From contig CBDDCH010000001.1 in the NCBI GenBank assembly GCA_965226215.1, positions 744,001 to 808,000 of the forward strand: DNA of 64,000 nt, written 5' to 3'. Positions 59,665 through 64,000 of this stretch are shown piece by piece. The position numbers and the translations under genes are program-made. Source of the DNA: G963668345 sp965226215. GTDB lineage: Bacteria > Acidobacteriota > Terriglobia > Bryobacterales > UBA6623. The notes under the pieces were generated by a model. That model did not search any database. It was not told the origin of the DNA and was given only the letters and a program-made list of their open reading frames with translations. Numbering within the stretch: position 1 is the first letter of the stretch; each line of letters begins with the position of its first letter.

Positions 59665-60892
59665 GCCGCTTAGGTTCTGCATGATCTCGATCTTCTACCC
59701 GCCGTACAGCTTTGGGGGCGATTCGATCTACTTGTATAGGCTGTGCACCGAACTCGTGAAGGCCGGTCATGAGGTGGACGTTATCCACTGCGCCGACTCG
59801 TATCATGTCTTCCTGCCAACGGTCGATGTCAATGCCTTTCCAACCAGTGACGGGATCACGGTCCATAAACTGGAAAGCGGCTTCGGAACGCTAGCGCCTT
59901 TGCTGTCTCACCAGCTCGGTCGCCCCACGCTGCGCGGAGGGAAAGTTGCTCGCATTCTCGCTTCGAAAAAATACGACGTGATCCACTTTCACAACATCTC
60001 CTTGTTCGGACCGGCCATTCTCAAAACCCCCGCTCCTTACCCGGCCGTTCGTCTCTACACGGCCCACGAACATTGGCTGGTTTGCCCAGTGAACGTACTG
60101 TGGAAGAACAACAACCATCCCTGCGACAAGCCGACGTGTTTTTCCTGCAGTCTACGTTCGAAACGCCCACCCCAGCTGTGGCGCTACACTCCCTTGCTTG
60201 AACAGTCCATCAAAGATGTCGATCTGTTTCTGACGCCGAGCCATTTCTGCCGCCAGATGCACCGCAGCCGAGGCTTTCAACGGGAAATGCAAGTGTTGCC
60301 TTACTTTGTCCCTCGGGTGGAAGGGGAGTCTGACGGCACGGGCGATTCACCTCATTCCAGGCCCTATTTCCTATTTGTAGGGCGGCTGGAGAAAATCAAG
60401 GGCGTACAAGAAATTCTGCACCACTTCCAAGGGCCGGGCGACTACGACTTGGTCGTCGTTGGCGGCGGCCTCTATCAACGTCAATTACACGAACAAGCCG
60501 CCGGAATGTCGCGCGTCCGGTTCGTGGGGTGGCTGAACCCGAGCGACGTGGGGCGGTACTACCGGCATGCCGTCGCAGTGGTCGTGCCTTCCGTTACCTA
60601 TGAAACATTCGGTATCGTCATCATTGAGGCCTTTGCCCACGGCACACCCGCTATCGTTCACAACTTGGGGGCCCTGCCGGAGCTGGTGGAACAAAGTGGC
60701 GGGGGGTTCACCTACCGCAGCCAGGACGAGCTGCGACAGCAAATGGACCGTCTCGCCGCTGACCCACAATTACGCCAGGAACTCGGGGAGCGAGGGTGCC
60801 GGGCGCATATCGAGAAATGGACACCCGAACCGCACCTGCGCTTATATCAACGGCACATAGAAGACGTTCGCGACAAGAAGCCGACTAGTTAA
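59657..60892 (+). CDS. glycosyltransferase family 4
   Basis: A 411-residue GT-B enzyme. The N-terminal domain begins CMISIFYPPYSFGGDSIYLY. A cysteine cluster (HPCDKPTCFSCSLRSK, near 155-170) is of a kind seen in some GT4 proteins. The C-terminal domain has YFLFVGRLEKIKGVQEILHH, VVVGGGLYQRQL and PSVTYETFGIVIIEAFAHGT, the donor-binding EX7E region. It overlaps the end of the broken GT4 gene by 8 bp. Last gene of the polysaccharide cluster. Confidence 0.9.
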   Translation: MSRPLRFCMISIFYPPYSFGGDSIYLYRLCTELVKAGHEVDVIHCADSYHVFLPTVDVNAFPTSDGITVHKLESGFGTLAPLLSHQLGRPTLRGGKVARILASKKYDVIHFHNISLFGPAILKTPAPYPAVRLYTAHEHWLVCPVNVLWKNNNHPCDKPTCFSCSLRSKRPPQLWRYTPLLEQSIKDVDLFLTPSHFCRQMHRSRGFQREMQVLPYFVPRVEGESDGTGDSPHSRPYFLFVGRLEKIKGVQEILHHFQGPGDYDLVVVGGGLYQRQLHEQAAGMSRVRFVGWLNPSDVGRYYRHAVAVVVPSVTYETFGIVIIEAFAHGTPAIVHNLGALPELVEQSGGGFTYRSQDELRQQMDRLAADPQLRQELGERGCRAHIEKWTPEPHLRLYQRHIEDVRDKKPTS

Positions 60893-61114
60893 GCGGGTTA
60901 GCCATGTGGTTCAGCATAGTTCTCAGTAAAATTCCAAAATGATTCCCAGGAAATAGTTTATTCTAAATCTGAATCGGGATCTCGACGGTCGTGTAATAGT
61001 CTCCGTCAAAAGCTAGTAGTCCCCAAGGCAGGTAGCACCCCCACCACGCAATTTCCGAAACCCACCCCTCACGAAAAATCCAGGACCCCAGGCCCCAAAT
61101 CCTGCGCGCAAAAT

Positions 61115-61133
61115 CCGAGACCTCAGGTCTCGG
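61115..61133. other. short palindrome between convergent genes
   Basis: CCGAGACCT-C-AGGTCTCGG is a 9-bp perfect inverted repeat. It lies 17 bp beyond the stop of the SnoaL-like gene. Nothing else is seen in 60893-61149. Confidence 0.4.
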
Positions 61134-61149
61134 GTTCTCCACGGCCAGA

Positions 61150-61638
61150 TTACTGCTGGCTTCCGCCCGGTGGAGCGTCTGCATTAAAGCAGTCCGCCAC
61201 GACCTTCCATTGCCCACCGGGTTGTTTCTTCCAGGCGGTCAAGTACTTGCCAATGGTCGTCTGCGGGTTACCTTCCGCATCGTTGACACTCATCTCGTAG
61301 GTCCCCACCGTGTAGCCCAAGTCGCCGCTGGCCGAGACCTCCGCTGCAGTGGCACGCCACTGAAGCTTGAGCCCAGGCAGCGACATGAGCCCCGAAACTA
61401 CTTCCCGGATAGCGTCCTTGCCCTCCTGCAAGGGTTGCCCGGCTGGCAGGAACCTACCTCCTTCGGCAAAGAAAGAGACGAACTTCTCGACGTCGCCCAC
61501 AGTCTCAGACCACGCTGCATCGGCATCCATCAGTGCCGATCGCTCCGCTTCTAAGTCGATCTGGGGGGCTTGCTCTTGGGGGCCGCAGCCCACGGCAAAA
61601 AGAACCACGCCTATGCACATCAAACCAAGCCTTGTCAT
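61150..61638 (-). CDS. SnoaL/DUF4440-like lipoprotein
   Basis: A 162-residue protein with a lipoprotein signal (CIGVVLFAVGC) and a SnoaL/NTF2-like domain: SALMDADAAWSETVGDVEKF, ADGGRFLPAG-type sequence (EGGRFLPAGQPLQEGKDAI) and YLTAWKKQPGGQWKVVADCF. These domains are small alpha-beta barrels used as enzymes or binding modules; function here unknown. ATG 61638 follows AAAGGAG. Confidence 0.82.
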   Translation of the reverse strand: MTRLGLMCIGVVLFAVGCGPQEQAPQIDLEAERSALMDADAAWSETVGDVEKFVSFFAEGGRFLPAGQPLQEGKDAIREVVSGLMSLPGLKLQWRATAAEVSASGDLGYTVGTYEMSVNDAEGNPQTTIGKYLTAWKKQPGGQWKVVADCFNADAPPGGSQQ

Positions 61639-61939
61639 AACGGACTCCTTTGACTCACAATTACCGATTTGAATCTCGTCCGGGAGATAGTGTACTAAAA
61701 ACCTTATTCTCCTGCTGATCCCCGGTCGTTCCATGTATGTTTCCGTCCATCGTTCCACTTCGGCTCCTTCCACGAGGCGCCACCTAGGAGATTCCCTATT
61801 TTTTCGCCGAGCGGCAACCAAAGAGTGAACTTGTCTTTAACCAACCATACAGCCATCGTGCAATAATACTTTGGTGCTCGCACCTCAATCCTTCATGTGC
61901 CGCCCCGCTGAGCAGGTAAGGGACTCGGTGAACAAAGCT

Positions 61940-62521
61940 ATGCGACTGATCGCCTTCCTCGCGCTTTTCACCGCCTTCGCGTCAGCCGGCGCGGCCGGTG
62001 AAGGCTGGGTCCGTATGTTCGACGGCAAATCCCTGGCAGGCTGGAAAGCCGCGGAGAGACCGCGGAATTGGTCGGTCGAAGACGGCATAATCGTCGGTCG
62101 CGGCGAGAGAAGCCATCTTTTCTACATGACCCAGTAGTGCCGGGACTGCGAGTTCAAGGCCGACGTCAAAATCAACGACGGCGGCAACTCGGGTATGTAC
62201 TTTCGGGTCGGATTCGAGCCGGGGTGGCCCAAAGGCTACGAAGCACAAGTCAACAGCACCCATACTGACCCCAGGCGTACGGGCAGCCTGTGGGACATTA
62301 AAGACATCAAAGAGCAACTCGTTCCCCCCGACACCTGGTGGAGCCAGCACATTATTGTTAAGGGGAACCGTATCGTCATCAAAGTCAACGACAAGGTCGT
62401 GGTCGATTACACAGACGAAGAGAATCGATACACCGAAGGTCATCTAGCCCTCCAGCAGCACGATCCGGGAAGCGTCGTTCACCACAAAAACCTAATGATG
62501 CGCCCGCTCCCGCTGGAGTAG
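61940..62521 (+). pseudogene. DUF1080 (3-keto-disaccharide hydrolase type) protein with in-frame TAG
   Basis: A signal peptide (LIAFLALFTAFASAGAAG) is followed by GWVRMFDGKSLAGWKA and WSVEDGIIVGRGERSHLFY, the usual start of DUF1080 jelly-roll proteins. A TAG (62135-62137) interrupts the frame, which then continues as FKADVKINDGGNSGMYFRVG, VNSTHTDPRRTGSLWD and NDKVVVDYTDE to the stop. Residues around the TAG (CRDCEF) also depart from the usual YRDFE-type sequence. The full protein would be about 193 residues. Confidence 0.75.
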
Positions 62522-62632
62522 CGGCGGTTGAGGCGCTCCGCGATCGCCGAGACGCCCGTTTCATTTCAGGCTGTGGGTGTCTTCGAATGCTACCCCGGCT
62601 TTAAGGTACCAGTTTGCCACCTTAGAGAAGAG

Positions 62633-63178
62633 CTACTTCTTCGGCGGCTGAAAGCCTATGGTCTTTTTCGGCTTCTCCGGTGGCGGCTCCATCAGCTTGC
62701 GCATGGCGTCGAAGACGACTTTGAAGCGGGCATCGTACTTACGTTCCATGGCCTCGAGCTTCCGGACCAGGTCTTTATGAGTGGCCATCATTTCGCGCAG
62801 GCTGACGAATGCCCGCATGATGGCGATGTTTGCCTGCACGGCGCGATTGCTCCTCAGGACGCTGGAAAGCATGGCCACGCCCTCTTGGGTGAAGGCGTAG
62901 GGAGTTGCCCGACGAAGACCACCCCAACTTGAAGTCACAAATTGTGATTTCAAGTTGTCGAACTCGGCGCGGGTCAGTTGGAACATGAAATCTTCCGGAA
63001 AACGTTCGATATTGCGCTTGACCGCCTGTACCAAAACACGCGGTTCAACCTGATAGAGTTCTGCCAAGTGCGCGCTGAGCATGACCTTGTGGTCTCGAAT
63101 CAGAAAAATCCGCCGTTCGATCATCTCGACCGGCACAGGGAGTTGTTTGGTTGCTGAGGGTTTGGGTTTTTTCGGCAT
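62633..63178 (-). CDS. ORF6N-domain DNA-binding protein
   Basis: A 181-residue protein. The N-terminal ORF6N domain reads IERRIFLIRDHKVMLSAHLA, ELYQVEPRVLVQAVKRNIER and FPEDFMFQLTRAEFDNLKSQ, then TPYAFTQEGVAMLSSVLRSN. A coiled coil and a Lys/Pro-rich tail follow. Such genes are common in phages and mobile regions but also stand alone in chromosomes. No phage genes are adjacent. Confidence 0.9.
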   Translation of the reverse strand: MPKKPKPSATKQLPVPVEMIERRIFLIRDHKVMLSAHLAELYQVEPRVLVQAVKRNIERFPEDFMFQLTRAEFDNLKSQFVTSSWGGLRRATPYAFTQEGVAMLSSVLRSNRAVQANIAIMRAFVSLREMMATHKDLVRKLEAMERKYDARFKVVFDAMRKLMEPPPEKPKKTIGFQPPKK

Positions 63179-63408
63179 GTAAGGTAGCTAAATTTAGCCT
63201 GCTTTTCTCACCACGTGGCGAGGCGAAAGGCCCGGCGGCTGGGGCTCGCGGCAACAGTTTGTGCACAGCGCCCAGCGTACAAGTATGTCGGCAAGCGGGT
63301 ACGATGAATCGCGCCCCTACATCCCTGACGGCGGGCATTCGCTTCCACTCCTGGCAGCCGCTGGTGAGAAACGCGGGTTAGGACGTCAGCCGCTGCGAGG
63401 TCTATGAA
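63179..63408. repeat. repeat-bearing gap upstream of the ORF6N gene
   Basis: 63325-63380 (CCTGACGGCGGGCATTCGCT and onward to GCGGGTTAG) matches 1234-1292. 63298-63325 carries a GTACGATGAATCGCGCCCCTAC palindrome-family fragment. 63200-63232 resembles 54874-54905. Confidence 0.55.
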
Positions 63409-64000
63409 TTATCTTTCCGCCTGATAGTTCGGCGCTTCCTTCGTAATCAAGACATCGTGGACGTGTGCTTCGCGCAAGCCGGCCGATGAAACGCGAACAA
63501 AGCGCGTCTTCTTCTGTAGCTCGGCGATCGTTCCGCAGCCGCAGTAGCCCATGCCGGATTTGACGCCCCCCACAAGTTGGTGCACGAGTTCGCCGAGGAG
63601 CCCCTTATAGGGAACGCGCCCTTCGACCCCTTCGGGGACCAGCTTGCCACTGGCCGGATCCTGACCGTAGCGCTCGCTGCTGCCGCTTGCCATCGCTCCC
63701 ATTGACCCCATGCCTCGATAGGCTTTGTAGGTCCGGCCTTGATAAAGCACAGTTTCACCCGGGCTCTCTTCGGTGCCGGCCAGCAGGCTGCCGATCATGA
63801 CGCAATCGGCGCCGGCCGCTACCGCTTTGGTGACGTCGCCGGAATACTTGATGCCGCCGTCGGCAATGAGAGGCACGCCGGCCTCCTGCGCGGGCTTAGC
63901 GCATTCGTGGATCGCGGTGATCTGGGGAACTCCCGCGCCGGAGATTACTCTTGTGGTGCAGATCGAGCCCGGACCGATGCCGACCTTGACCGCATCCACC
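63409..64000 (-). CDS. guaB: IMP dehydrogenase, 3' part (partial at window edge)
   Basis: The C-terminal 197 or so residues of inosine monophosphate dehydrogenase, the first committed step of GTP synthesis. VGIGPGSICTTRVISGAGVP holds the catalytic cysteine loop, LIADGGIKYSGDVTKAVAAG binds the phosphate, and YRGMGSMGAM and SERYGQ form the flap. The end (GCGTIAELQKKTRFVRVSSA) is complete. The start lies beyond position 64000. Confidence 0.95.
   Translation of the reverse strand, partial: VDAVKVGIGPGSICTTRVISGAGVPQITAIHECAKPAQEAGVPLIADGGIKYSGDVTKAVAAGADCVMIGSLLAGTEESPGETVLYQGRTYKAYRGMGSMGAMASGSSERYGQDPASGKLVPEGVEGRVPYKGLLGELVHQLVGGVKSGMGYCGCGTIAELQKKTRFVRVSSAGLREAHVHDVLITKEAPNYQAER

Noticed and set aside
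58921..62137. Amber (TAG) recoding to a sense codon
   Set aside because: TAG serves as the normal end of the transposase, DUF1501 and second GT2 genes, so reassignment is unlikely; two interruptions are better explained by mutation.
1..64000. tRNA, rRNA or CRISPR features
   Set aside because: No T-loop type sequences in cloverleaf context, no rRNA-like sequence and no regularly spaced direct repeats were found by reading; a covariance-model scan could still reveal a tRNA.

Overview
The window is GC-rich DNA from a Gram-negative (diderm) aerobic bacterium: kdsB implies LPS or Kdo, CtaA/CtaB imply a haem A or O oxidase, and menC implies menaquinone. The mix of a split cytochrome bc complex with a multihaem c subunit, a PIG-L/NEW3 deacetylase, DUF1501 and DUF1080 proteins, a GNAT-menC pair and many short palindromic repeats is what I would expect of Acidobacteriota, with Planctomycetota-like lineages as the alternative. 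This is inference; there is no rRNA or other decisive marker. I saw no tRNA, rRNA or CRISPR array.

Layout. 1-8.8 kb (minus): a respiratory operon of Rieske protein, cytochrome b, subunit IV, a 1003-residue eight-CXXCH cytochrome and a type-1-copper-like lipoprotein, then a cluster of palindromic elements, then ctaA-ctaB. 9-12.8 kb: kdsB, mazG, a GNAT protein and menC. 13-14.1 kb: three small unknown genes, two of them divergent with overlapping start codons. 14.4-17.8 kb: a sodium/solute symporter and a mercury-type operon (merR, a merT-merP fusion, a thioredoxin-like gene and a frameshifted membrane gene) with no merA. 18-25 kb: a LamG-like protein, a PIG-L deacetylase, a second symporter with a 51-residue partner, and an Nramp remnant. 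25-32.7 kb: leuCD, plsC, folC, accD, fabH and a SprT-like protease. 32.9-40.2 kb: an alanine racemase remnant, a PQQ-type propeller protein, ubiD, murB, a sugar-binding lipoprotein, HNH, comF and a DksA-type gene. 40.2-42.2 kb is repeat-filled. 42.2-49.5 kb: an AtuA-like domain, then ADP-ribosylglycohydrolase, CDP-alcohol phosphotransferase, a PH-like membrane protein, YdcF and a heterodimeric ABC exporter.

49.8-52.4 kb is a 2.57-kb IS1-family transposon that carries three passenger genes, two of which are not recognisable. Its two outward-most promoters share a palindromic operator placed between the -35 and -10 boxes, and both are predicted to be leaderless. After it come a DUF1501 protein, a Rieske ferredoxin, and a surface-polysaccharide cluster (55-60.9 kb) in which one GT2 gene is tandemly duplicated and broken in both copies and a GT4 gene has an in-frame TAG. 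The window ends with a SnoaL-like lipoprotein, a DUF1080 gene with another in-frame TAG, an ORF6N protein and the 3' part of guaB.

At least eight small palindromic element copies occur. Several are bounded by CTAG, and one is interrupted by a second element while an uninterrupted copy is present elsewhere in the window.
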